Shown here: piece by piece, positions 9,498 through 15,882 of the stretch | Numbering within the stretch: the first letter of the stretch is position 1 | Layout: each line of letters begins with the position of its first letter | Assembly (NCBI GenBank): GCA_026552835.1 | Contig: JAPMTY010000047.1 | Coordinates: 1 to 23,511 of the forward strand | Direction: 5' to 3' | DNA: 23,511 bases | Origin: Candidatus Methanoperedens sp. | GTDB lineage: Archaea; Halobacteriota; Methanosarcinia; Methanosarcinales; Methanoperedenaceae | Made by a program: the position numbers and the translations under genes | Notes under the pieces: generated by a model | Told to the model about the DNA's origin: nothing | Seen by the model: the letters and a program-made list of their open reading frames with translations, nothing else | The model's database searches: none

Positions 9498-9725
9498 TCA
9501 TTTCTTAGATCGTTTCAATTCGTATTGATAGTTATCAGAATATACAATACCATCAAAGCTATCATTAGGATTGCCCTGCGCCCTAAATGGAGCACGCAGA
9601 TAACGGTCTCCGAACTTATGTGTCAAAAAGTTCTTTCTGAGTAATTTTTCAGTATTGAACTCACTTGTTGCAGAAGGAAAGTACAGCGTTGGGTTAAAAT
9701 TCGACCATGCCAGCCCACTAACTAT
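9498..9725 (-). pseudogene. C-terminal remnant of an unrecognised gene (75 codons, no start)
   Basis: This accounts for most of the 317-nt gap between the TIR gene and the next gene. On the minus strand a frame is open for 75 codons, from just after a TAA (9726-9728) to TGA (9498-9500). It reads WSNFNPTLYFPSATSEFN, then LLRKNFLTHKFGDRYLRAPF, then RAQGNPNDSFDGIVYSDNYQ and ends YELKRSKK. The composition (aromatic, Asn/Asp/Pro turns, a basic end) is protein-like. It contains no Met, Val or Leu codon that would make a convincing start, so it looks like the 3' piece of a larger gene whose 5' part was lost. It lies 62 nt upstream of the TIR gene on the same strand, so it may be the remains of a former operon partner. 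I do not recognise the family. Confidence 0.5.
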
Positions 9726-9730
9726 TTATT
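9721..9730 (+). promoter_or_regulatory. TATA-like box for the 9753-11140 operon
   Basis: ACTATTTATT lies about 22-32 nt before the ATG at 9753, consistent with a nearly leaderless transcript. It coincides with the broken edge of the gene remnant on the other strand. AGGT immediately precedes the ATG. Confidence 0.45.
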
Positions 9731-9752
9731 GCCCGGTTACGATTAATCAGGT

Positions 9753-10559
9753 ATGCAGAAGCTTTCAAAAGAAAAATTCGAGGAAGAATACACGCTTTGG
9801 ATAAAATCCGCAAGCTATGATGTAGCTTTTGCATTAAACCAGTTAAAGCCTGAAGAGATGAAAAGCATAATCACCCGCAACGAGCAGTATCTGGAAAAAC
9901 CTGAATCTGTTTATGGGACAGAAGGTCTTGATGCAGTCAGGAAGCTTGCGCCCCCGAATATCCTGCTTCTTTCAACCGAAGCGGTTGTGTTCTCGCAAAG
10001 CATCTTTGCGCCCATGCCAGGCGTTTTTGATTACGCGCTCGCCATGAACAGGCGATATTACCTCGGTTCATGGTATTCGATAATAACTTTCAACACGGAA
10101 TATTTAGAAGAAGCAAGCGTTACCATGATAAAATATGCGCTTTTTCATGAATTGCTGCAAAAAGAGATATACGAGGAAAATATGAGAAGCGGCATACGGA
10201 AATTCTCTCCTGAGGAAAAAAGAAAAATAAGCAAAGAGACGCTTCATAAGGCGATTGAAAGGTCGGGTATAACGTCGGATGAGCTTGCCCTGGAAAATGA
10301 ACTCATGCTTAAGATTTCCAGGCATTCCCCGCTTATACCGAAACCCTATGCAGAGACCGCACTTTACTGGTATATGGAAATAAACATAGAAGACTTCAGG
10401 CAATATGCCGAGGCAAGCAAGAACGACAAGGAAGATGCCATCGGGAAAAAATTAAATTCAGATTTCAAGGGCTGGCTTGATTTTTCAACCAAAACATACA
10501 AAATGCTGCTTACCGGCCTCAAAAAAGAATTAAACTACATGGATTACGGATACGCATGA
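9753..10559 (+). CDS. Hypothetical protein, 268 aa, coupled to a phosphodiesterase
   Basis: Not recognised. The product is soluble, largely helical and charged, with no signal peptide or membrane segment. A central hydrophobic and aromatic block, residues about 65-125, looks like the conserved core (LLLSTEAVVFSQSIFAPMPG, FDYALAMNRRYYLGSWYSII). It is followed by long helices, including FHELLQKEIYEENM (131-144). That segment is not a zinc-protease HExxH motif. The C-terminal half has NELMLKISRHSPLIPKPYA and a tryptophan-containing helix. The stop overlaps the start of the downstream phosphodiesterase gene (ATGA, 10556-10559), so the two are translationally coupled and probably act together. Codon use resembles the core genes, so it is probably a conserved lineage gene rather than a recent arrival. 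Confidence 0.75.
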   Translation: MQKLSKEKFEEEYTLWIKSASYDVAFALNQLKPEEMKSIITRNEQYLEKPESVYGTEGLDAVRKLAPPNILLLSTEAVVFSQSIFAPMPGVFDYALAMNRRYYLGSWYSIITFNTEYLEEASVTMIKYALFHELLQKEIYEENMRSGIRKFSPEEKRKISKETLHKAIERSGITSDELALENELMLKISRHSPLIPKPYAETALYWYMEINIEDFRQYAEASKNDKEDAIGKKLNSDFKGWLDFSTKTYKMLLTGLKKELNYMDYGYA

Positions 10560-11140
10560 AGATTATCGCCATTTCAGATACGCATATTAACAAAGGTTCT
10601 ATCCTGAAGCAGATTCCGGCTGAGCTTGTCAGGTTAATCAAGGGCGCTGATATCGTAATTCATGCAGGTGATTTTGTAACGAAAGAGGCGTATGATGAAC
10701 TTTCGGGTATATGCAGGCTTGAGGCCGTCCACGGAAATATGGATGAGCCAGAATTGAAACAGTTGCTCCCGGCGCAAAAAATCATAGAGCTTGAAGGTCT
10801 CAGGCTTGGAATAATCCATGAGGCTGCGCTGTCAATCCAGGATACAACAGGCGCATGGTATCTGGCAAAAGAGATGAAGGTTGATGTACTGATTTTCGGC
10901 CATATCCATAAACCTGTTATAGATAAATCCAATGTGCTTCTTGCCTGCCCGGGAAGCCCCACGTCCCCAAGATTATCAGAGCCCTCTGCAATCGAATTGG
11001 TCATAGAAAAAGGCAGCATCTCAGGAAAGGTCATAACCTTGGAAGGAACAAGATGCGGGGCGCTTGAGAGTGCAAGGGAATTTGGCAAATCTGAGAAAAA
11101 TATTAGCCACGGAGGCGCAGAGAACACGGAGATATTATAA
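10556..11140 (+). CDS. YfcE/MJ0936-type metallophosphoesterase
   Basis: The product is a calcineurin-like phosphodiesterase of the YfcE/MJ0936 class, which cleaves phosphodiesters with two divalent metals; the natural substrate is usually unknown. Metal ligands are visible in order: D8 and H10 (ISDTH), D39 (IHAGDF), N61 (VHGNMDE), H88 (GIIHE) and H116/H118 (FGHIHKP). The 194 aa exceed the roughly 165-175 aa typical of the class. The extra tail comes from the hairpin repeat that starts at 11095: the last 15 residues (KNISHGGAENTEIL region) and the TAA stop are repeat sequence. The ancestral gene probably ended a little earlier. The start overlaps the stop of the upstream unknown gene by 4 nt. 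Confidence 0.9.
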   Translation: MKIIAISDTHINKGSILKQIPAELVRLIKGADIVIHAGDFVTKEAYDELSGICRLEAVHGNMDEPELKQLLPAQKIIELEGLRLGIIHEAALSIQDTTGAWYLAKEMKVDVLIFGHIHKPVIDKSNVLLACPGSPTSPRLSEPSAIELVIEKGSISGKVITLEGTRCGALESAREFGKSEKNISHGGAENTEIL

Positions 11141-11180
11141 CTCTGTGCCCTCCGTGTCTCGGTGGCTACTTTGCTTTTTG
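11095..11180 (-). repeat. 65-nt hairpin repeat, copy A (inverted relative to B and C)
   Basis: The hairpin core is 11104-11168: two 28-nt imperfectly complementary arms around a 9-nt loop ATATTATAA. On the minus strand it begins TAGCCACCGAGACACGG and ends CGCCTCCGTGGCTA. It is identical over all 65 nt to the reverse complement of copy B at 13561-13625. The match continues about 9 nt on one side (AATATTTTTC end) and, with changes, about 12 nt on the other. It overlaps the 3' end of the phosphodiesterase gene. Confidence 0.9.
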
Positions 11181-11198
11181 AAATCATTCATGAGAAGA

Positions 11199-11208
11199 TT
11201 TATTATAA
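11199..11208 (+). promoter_or_regulatory. TATA-like box of the helical-repeat gene
   Basis: TTTATTATAA lies about 25-34 nt before the ATG at 11233 and just 19 nt after repeat copy A. The spacing suggests a short or absent leader. Confidence 0.45.
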
Positions 11209-11232
11209 CCCATACTAAAACAACAAACAGAA

Positions 11233-12264
11233 ATGACTGATGAAAAGGTTCTTTCATACATTAAAAAATGCCTTGATGCCGGGCGGATGTCCGAAGCCAT
11301 TGAAACTTCCGAAATCTCCAAAATTGAGCTTTCAAAAGAGGAACTCAAAAATTACATTTACAAATATCTTGAAAATGGATGGATTTCCAAGGCTATCGAA
11401 GGTTCAAAAGCCGCCGGGATCGAACTTCCAAAAGAAGTGTTTATTAATTACATCAATAAATATCTTGACGAGGGACGGATATATTCTGCAAATGAGGCTT
11501 CCAAAATTATTGGCATCCCCCTTCCAAGGGAGAAAATCATCATAATCGGAAGGAACTGCTTTTTGACGGGAAAACTCAATCCCGGTCTTGAAGCCTACAA
11601 GCTCGTTAAAGAGAATCCGCCTGTTGAAGAACTCATCATCTGCGGCAGCGTGTGTTTTAAAGAAGGACAATTCTATTCCGGTCTTGAAGCTTACAAACTG
11701 GCTAATAAAAAGCCGCCTGAGGAAGAACTCATTATCTGCGGCGATAAATGTTTCAATACCGGGCAGACCACTCCCGGCCTGGAAGCTTATGAATTAGCCA
11801 ATAAAACCCCGACCAAAGAGATGCTTCGGGTATGCGGTGAGATATGCCTTCTTGAAAAACGCCATGACGAAGGAAGAAAAGCGCTTGTGGCATCACAGAA
11901 ATTAGACGACATTAAAGAGGAAAAACTAATCGAGATAAAGGAAATTTCCCGCAAAGAGCTTGGCAGCTTACAGGAAATAGAGGAATCGCTGAAAAATTTC
12001 GGACCTGGGGAATGCCTGGATTGCGAAAATTATGAGGAATTCAAAGAAAGGTTCTTTTTGTTATCAAGATGCCCTGTACCCGGAAAAGAGGAAGAATGGC
12101 TGGATAAAATGATGAAAGAGAAATACGGTGTGGAGCACTATGCTGTGGGGATATTCAGGGAAAATAAAGGACTGATAGGCTCGGCGGTCTGCGTAAGATG
12201 CGGTTCCCAGAACGTGTCATTTGAGGCCGGGGAGACAAAGGCGTATATTGAACTTAAAAAATGA
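11233..12264 (+). CDS. Helical-repeat (TPR/Sel1-like) protein with C-terminal CxxC pairs
   Basis: The 343-aa product is built from about seven tandem units of 32-34 residues, residues 8 to about 220. Two subtypes occur. Units 1-3 follow YIxKxLxxGxxxxAxExSxxxGIxLPKE. Units 4-6 follow IICGxxCFxxGxxxxGLEAY, for example GSVCFKEGQFYSGLEAYKLA and GDKCFNTGQTTPGLEAYELA. The spacing and the Gly-Ala-Ala pattern are those of TPR/Sel1-type solenoids, which bind protein partners. After a charged linker, residues 258-343 form a different domain with CLDC (C261, C264) and CVRCGS (C320, C323), a probable zinc site. No enzyme motif, signal or membrane segment is seen. It lies between two inverted copies of the hairpin repeat. 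Its role is unknown; a scaffold or adaptor is the reasonable guess. Confidence 0.8.
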   Translation: MTDEKVLSYIKKCLDAGRMSEAIETSEISKIELSKEELKNYIYKYLENGWISKAIEGSKAAGIELPKEVFINYINKYLDEGRIYSANEASKIIGIPLPREKIIIIGRNCFLTGKLNPGLEAYKLVKENPPVEELIICGSVCFKEGQFYSGLEAYKLANKKPPEEELIICGDKCFNTGQTTPGLEAYELANKTPTKEMLRVCGEICLLEKRHDEGRKALVASQKLDDIKEEKLIEIKEISRKELGSLQEIEESLKNFGPGECLDCENYEEFKERFFLLSRCPVPGKEEEWLDKMMKEKYGVEHYAVGIFRENKGLIGSAVCVRCGSQNVSFEAGETKAYIELKK

Positions 12265-12301
12265 ATTCAAGTTAAAAAAATGCGGTTACGCACTCAGGAT
12301 A

Positions 12302-13483
12302 CTATTTTCCAACATTCTTCTTCGCAGCTTTTATCAATTCCTGTGTTATTTCAGGCAGCTTAATACCCAGCTTCCTGGGCTTCCTTGGCCTACAGTTCTC
12401 AAGCGCATACGCAAAAATTATCGGAACGCCGACTGTCGCATCAATATACGGGATGACATTTCCTTCCCCGGCTTTCGGTATCTTTCCCCACGACTTTCCT
12501 TCGTTTATCGTAGCGCCTGAAAGTCCTCCCACGTCAGGGCGGTCAACGGTCACCTGCACTACATAGTTCTCACCAGGGCATTCCATCCCTATTATCTGTG
12601 AAATCATGGGACCTGTTTGCTGAAGGAAATTCTTGGGCACGCCGCCACCCACTTCAAGCACGCCGCGTGGAGTATCGTTTAGCATGCTATCGTGAACGAT
12701 GGCAGCGCTTTCAAGTACGTCCATCGTGGGGCTCGGGTCTATGAAAGACTTAGGGTCAAGCTGCCCTGACGTTGAATCTGCATCTGCCATGATTGGAAGG
12801 TAACTTGTCCCCATCCCGACCGATGAGTCGGCAAAACTGGGAACAAAGACCGGGACATCAAGTTTTGAAGCTGAAGCGATGAATGAGCGTTCAGGAGCCT
12901 TTGAAGTCTCAAGCACCCCGTCGCCAAGAATCTTATAATAATATGCGGTTGAGTATTTTTCAGGGAACTTATTCCTTTTTACAGCTTCCATGGTAAGCGT
13001 TTGTATTATCTTATCCTGGGCTATTAGCGTGCGCTGCATATCGATATACACATCATAGATACGCACCACGTCGTGCTCAGCCAGTTCGTTGTCGTCCACA
13101 GAATAATCCCCCTGGTGAACGGGCAGTTCGTATGCAAAATGAAGGTCATGATACGTGTTTGCACCGGTCGTGACAATCCAGTCTATAAAACCTTTCTCCA
13201 TCATTTTGATGATTCCGCCGCCCATTCCCACGGGAGTCATGGCTCCTGCAAGCGTCAGGCATACAGTTGAGTTATCGTCTATCATGGTCTTGAAAAGATG
13301 GCATGCTTCAGCCAGCCGTTTTGCATTATAACCCATGCCGTCAAAGACCTCATCAACCAGTTGAGTAATCGTCATGCTGTCAGAAAGAGGGATGGGAGAT
13401 ATTGGTTTACCTCCCCAGTAATTATGTTTCATGCTGTGCATTTGGATTCTCTTTGGAATTTCAAGATACCTGATAACTCTCAT
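12302..13483 (-). CDS. Deoxyhypusine synthase-family protein
   Basis: Deoxyhypusine synthase transfers the aminobutyl group of spermidine to a lysine of aIF5A, using NAD. Related proteins make homospermidine or other polyamines. The 393-aa product has the family fold markers: LTLAGAMTPVGMGGGI (76-91, NAD-binding start), TTGANTYHDLHFA (105-117) and VPVFVPSFADSSVGM. EVGGGVPKNFLQQTGP (277-292) carries the catalytic-lysine candidate K284. The loops differ from classical DHS, as in the second DHS-like paralogue of many archaea and bacteria, so the substrate is uncertain. Starts at M15 (13441) or M18 (13432) are possible, because a TATA-like ATATTTAAG at 13501-13509 is very close to the annotated ATG. 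The gene is divergent from aor, with repeat copy B in the shared 222-nt upstream region. Confidence 0.85.
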   Translation of the reverse strand: MRVIRYLEIPKRIQMHSMKHNYWGGKPISPIPLSDSMTITQLVDEVFDGMGYNAKRLAEACHLFKTMIDDNSTVCLTLAGAMTPVGMGGGIIKMMEKGFIDWIVTTGANTYHDLHFAYELPVHQGDYSVDDNELAEHDVVRIYDVYIDMQRTLIAQDKIIQTLTMEAVKRNKFPEKYSTAYYYKILGDGVLETSKAPERSFIASASKLDVPVFVPSFADSSVGMGTSYLPIMADADSTSGQLDPKSFIDPSPTMDVLESAAIVHDSMLNDTPRGVLEVGGGVPKNFLQQTGPMISQIIGMECPGENYVVQVTVDRPDVGGLSGATINEGKSWGKIPKAGEGNVIPYIDATVGVPIIFAYALENCRPRKPRKLGIKLPEITQELIKAAKKNVGK

Positions 13484-13548
13484 TTCAAATAAGCAGTGAG
13501 ATATTTAAGAATTGCTAAAGGTGGTGAGTGTAAATTCCTTTGTTAAAT

Positions 13549-13634
13549 CAAAAAGTAAAATAGCCACCGAGACACGGAGGGCACAGAGTTATAATATCTC
13601 CGTGTTCTCTGCGCCTCCGTGGCTAATATTTTTC
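13549..13634 (+). repeat. 65-nt hairpin repeat, copy B
   Basis: The core is 13561-13625, with 28-nt arms and a 9-nt loop TTATAATAT. It is identical base for base to the reverse complement of copy A. The flanking CAAAAAG on the left and AATATTTTTC on the right are shared with other copies. It sits in the divergent promoter region between the DHS-like gene and aor. Confidence 0.9.
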
Positions 13635-13670
13635 GTCACAATCCTAAAGGTGATAATTGAAATCCAATCC

Positions 13671-13680
13671 ATATATTTAT
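13671..13680 (+). promoter_or_regulatory. TATA box of aor
   Basis: ATATATTTAT lies 26-35 nt before the aor ATG at 13706, the spacing expected for a nearly leaderless archaeal transcript. It is 37 nt downstream of repeat copy B. Confidence 0.55.
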
Positions 13681-13705
13681 TACAAAAAACCTTCTTCTTA
13701 ATCAT

Positions 13706-15421
13706 ATGCATGGCTGGACCGGAAAAACAGTAACAATCGATTTAACAGATTGCAAAATCAGGGAAACGAAGAGTGATTCCAATATTCTTCGTTCCTTTAT
13801 CGGCGGGAGAGGACTGGGAGTAAAGCTGTATTACGATAATACTGAGCCGGGAATAGACCCGCTAAGCCCTGAAAATCTCCTGGTATTCACAACCGGTCCG
13901 CTTACAGGGACGCTTGCGCCGTTGTCAGGCAGGCATGTGATGGTTTCAAAATCCCCTCTCACCGGAACAATATTGGATTCAAGCAGCGGCGGGTTTTTCG
14001 GGAAAGAACTGAAGTTTGCAGGGATTGATGCGCTTATCATAAAAGGCGCGGCTCCGGAGCCAGTTTACATTTCCATCGAAAATGACGACATCGTGATACA
14101 CAATGCTAAAGAACTCTGGGGAAAAAACGTAAGGGCATGCACGGATATGCTCTCATCGCGGGGACGTGTGGCATGCATCGGGCGCGTAGGTGAGCGGCTT
14201 GTTCCGATTGCAAATGTCATGAACGATTACTTCCATGCATGCGGGCGGGGAGGGCTCGGCGCGGTCATGGGTTCGAAAAAGCTGAAAGCAGTTGTGGTTA
14301 AAGGTGATAGAAAACCCGCTATTGCGGATGAGGAAGCATTTGGGAAAGCGCGGCAAGAAGCCGGCAGGCTCATGAAAGAAGGCGCTGGCGCATCGAAAGG
14401 ACTTTCAACATACGGGACTTCAGCAATGGCAAATCTCCTGAACTATATGAAGCTCTTGCCTGCACAGAATTTCAGAAAAAGCGGGTTTGCAGGTATGGAT
14501 AAAGTTTCAGGTGAATTCATTAAAGAAAATTATGATATTAAAGGCAACGCCTGCTATAACTGCACAATCGCATGCAAGCACGTCATAAAAAGCGGCGCAT
14601 TTGAGGGGCATGAGGTCCCGGAGTATGAGACACTGTGGGCATACGGGCCTGATAATAACAACACGGATATTGGAGCCATTATCAAAATCAACCGCCTCTG
14701 CAACGACTACGGCATGGATACCATATCCTCGGGTTCGACGATTGCTGCTTATGCTGAAATAATGGGCGGGGACATAAAAGAATTGTCAGGGCTTGTTGAA
14801 AAAATAGGCGAAAAAGAAGGGGTCGGGGAGGAACTCGGCAGGGGTTCAAAGGCTCTTTCAAAATCGCGCAATAAAGATGTCGGGATGCAGGTCAAGGGGC
14901 TTGAGCTTCCTGGTTATGACCCGCGGGGTGTCTTCGGAATGGCGCTTGCCTACGCCACTTCAAACCGCGGAGGATGCCACCTGCGCGCCTACATGATAGC
15001 GCCCGAGGTTCTTGGGAAGCCCATAAAGGTCGAACCAAAGACTTTTTCGGGAAAGGCAGGGCTTGTGCAGGCATTCCAGAATGGGACGGCAGCACTTGAT
15101 TCGCTCGTGCTGTGCATATTCTCTTCGTTTTCGATATCGGAAGTGGAGTTTGCTAACATGTTGAGCGCGGCGACAGGTGTGGATTATTCTACCGAGGAGT
15201 TCCGCAAATGCGGTGAGAGGATATGGAACCTTGAGCGGCTGTTTAATATCGGGGCAGGATTTTCACGAAAGGATGATACACTGCCTGAGAGGTTTTTTGA
15301 GAGCGGCGGGATTAATAAGGCTGAGTTTGAGAAGGCGCTGGATGAGTATTATGGTCTCAGGGGATGGGATGAGGATGGGGTGCCGACGAGGGAGAAGCTG
15401 AGAGAACTGGAACTTTTATAA
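13706..15421 (+). CDS. aor: Aldehyde ferredoxin oxidoreductase (tungsten/molybdopterin)
   Basis: AOR-family enzymes oxidise aldehydes to carboxylic acids and reduce ferredoxin, using a tungsto-bispterin and one [4Fe-4S] cluster. The 571-aa product has the N-terminal signature LRSFIGGRGLGVKLYYD (28-44) and TGPLTGTLAPLSGRHVM (63-79). The cluster cysteines are C283, C286 and C290 (ACYNCTIACKH) and C470 (LVLCIFSSF). Pterin-region motifs HEVPEYETLWAYGP (302-315) and YDPRGVFGMALAYATSNRGG (404-423) are intact. It is slightly shorter than the Pyrococcus enzyme (605 aa). It stands alone with its own TATA box; no ferredoxin or molybdopterin gene is adjacent. With the ADP-forming acyl-CoA synthetase at the right edge it could link aldehyde, acid and acyl-CoA (inference). 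The substrate cannot be read from the sequence. Confidence 0.95.
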   Translation: MHGWTGKTVTIDLTDCKIRETKSDSNILRSFIGGRGLGVKLYYDNTEPGIDPLSPENLLVFTTGPLTGTLAPLSGRHVMVSKSPLTGTILDSSSGGFFGKELKFAGIDALIIKGAAPEPVYISIENDDIVIHNAKELWGKNVRACTDMLSSRGRVACIGRVGERLVPIANVMNDYFHACGRGGLGAVMGSKKLKAVVVKGDRKPAIADEEAFGKARQEAGRLMKEGAGASKGLSTYGTSAMANLLNYMKLLPAQNFRKSGFAGMDKVSGEFIKENYDIKGNACYNCTIACKHVIKSGAFEGHEVPEYETLWAYGPDNNNTDIGAIIKINRLCNDYGMDTISSGSTIAAYAEIMGGDIKELSGLVEKIGEKEGVGEELGRGSKALSKSRNKDVGMQVKGLELPGYDPRGVFGMALAYATSNRGGCHLRAYMIAPEVLGKPIKVEPKTFSGKAGLVQAFQNGTAALDSLVLCIFSSFSISEVEFANMLSAATGVDYSTEEFRKCGERIWNLERLFNIGAGFSRKDDTLPERFFESGGINKAEFEKALDEYYGLRGWDEDGVPTREKLRELELL

Positions 15422-15511
15422 TGCTGAGTTAAAATAACTGATGTGTTTTGTGTGGCACGCATAATTGTTACTCGACTTGTTATGATGGTATAATGGAACA
15501 TACCTCAAGAT

Positions 15512-15519
15512 TTTTATAT
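15512..15519 (+). promoter_or_regulatory. TATA-like box of the abrB-type gene
   Basis: TTTTATAT lies about 23-30 nt before the ATG at 15542. The region between aor and this box (15422-15511) shows no other feature. Confidence 0.45.
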
Positions 15520-15541
15520 TCCCTTATCTTAATATCGATAT

Positions 15542-15802
15542 ATGAGCTTTGAACCGGAAATCGTGGATGTGGATGAAACTGGAAAAATACTGTTGCCTCA
15601 CAAAATCTGTGAAAAAATCGGGATTCATCCGCATGATAAATTGATTCTGGGTATGAAGGATAATATGCTCATCCTGACAAAACATGAAGGAAGCGTGTAT
15701 GACCTTCAGAAAAAAAAGGTTGCTGCGGGTACTCTCAAGAACTCTCTGATATTTGAACGTAATCTTGACAGAGCAGGCAAAAAGGATATGCCGGTGTCGT
15801 AA
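15542..15802 (+). CDS. AbrB/SpoVT-type antitoxin-like DNA-binding protein
   Basis: The 86-aa product has a swapped-hairpin AbrB domain in residues 5-50: EIVDVDETGKILLPHKICEK, then IGIHPHDKLILGMKDNMLIL. 'D-x-x-G-(K/R)-(I/V)-x-(L/I)-P' followed by a helix and 'G-(I/L)-x-x-x-(D/G)-x-(L/V)' is the family pattern. The C-terminal tail (residues 51-86) would bind and neutralise a toxin. The stop overlaps by one base the ATG of a truncated PIN-domain frame, the classic order of a VapBC-type toxin-antitoxin operon. The antitoxin looks intact while its toxin is broken, so it may now act only as a repressor of its own promoter, or be on its way to loss. Confidence 0.85.
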   Translation: MSFEPEIVDVDETGKILLPHKICEKIGIHPHDKLILGMKDNMLILTKHEGSVYDLQKKKVAAGTLKNSLIFERNLDRAGKKDMPVS

Positions 15803-15882
15803 TGAAGTACGCTTTTGACACGAACCTTTTATGCTGTGTTAGGCGATGTAAAGCCTGCTGGTTCAAGTTTTCACCTCAATAG
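15802..15882 (+). pseudogene. Truncated PIN-domain (VapC-like) toxin
   Basis: The frame starts at the ATG overlapping the antitoxin stop (TAATG). It reads MKYAFDTNLL, the standard first strand of a PIN ribonuclease including the first catalytic aspartate (D6), and then departs into CCVRRCKACWFKFSPQ and stops at 15882 after 26 codons. Functional PIN toxins are about 130 aa and need three or four acidic residues, so this is inactive. The break coincides with the 3' end of the AT-rich nuclease-like gene on the opposite strand, with which it overlaps by 20 nt. Confidence 0.75.

Noticed and set aside
10143..10157. FHELLQKE segment of the 268-aa protein as a metalloprotease motif
   Set aside because: It lacks the HExxH pattern and any third ligand; it reads as an ordinary amphipathic helix.
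10660..11187. Long antisense frame over the phosphodiesterase gene, sharing a near-identical peptide with a frame at 13512-13733
   Set aside because: The shared peptide is only the translation of the hairpin repeat present in copies A and B; the remainder is a shadow of the real gene.
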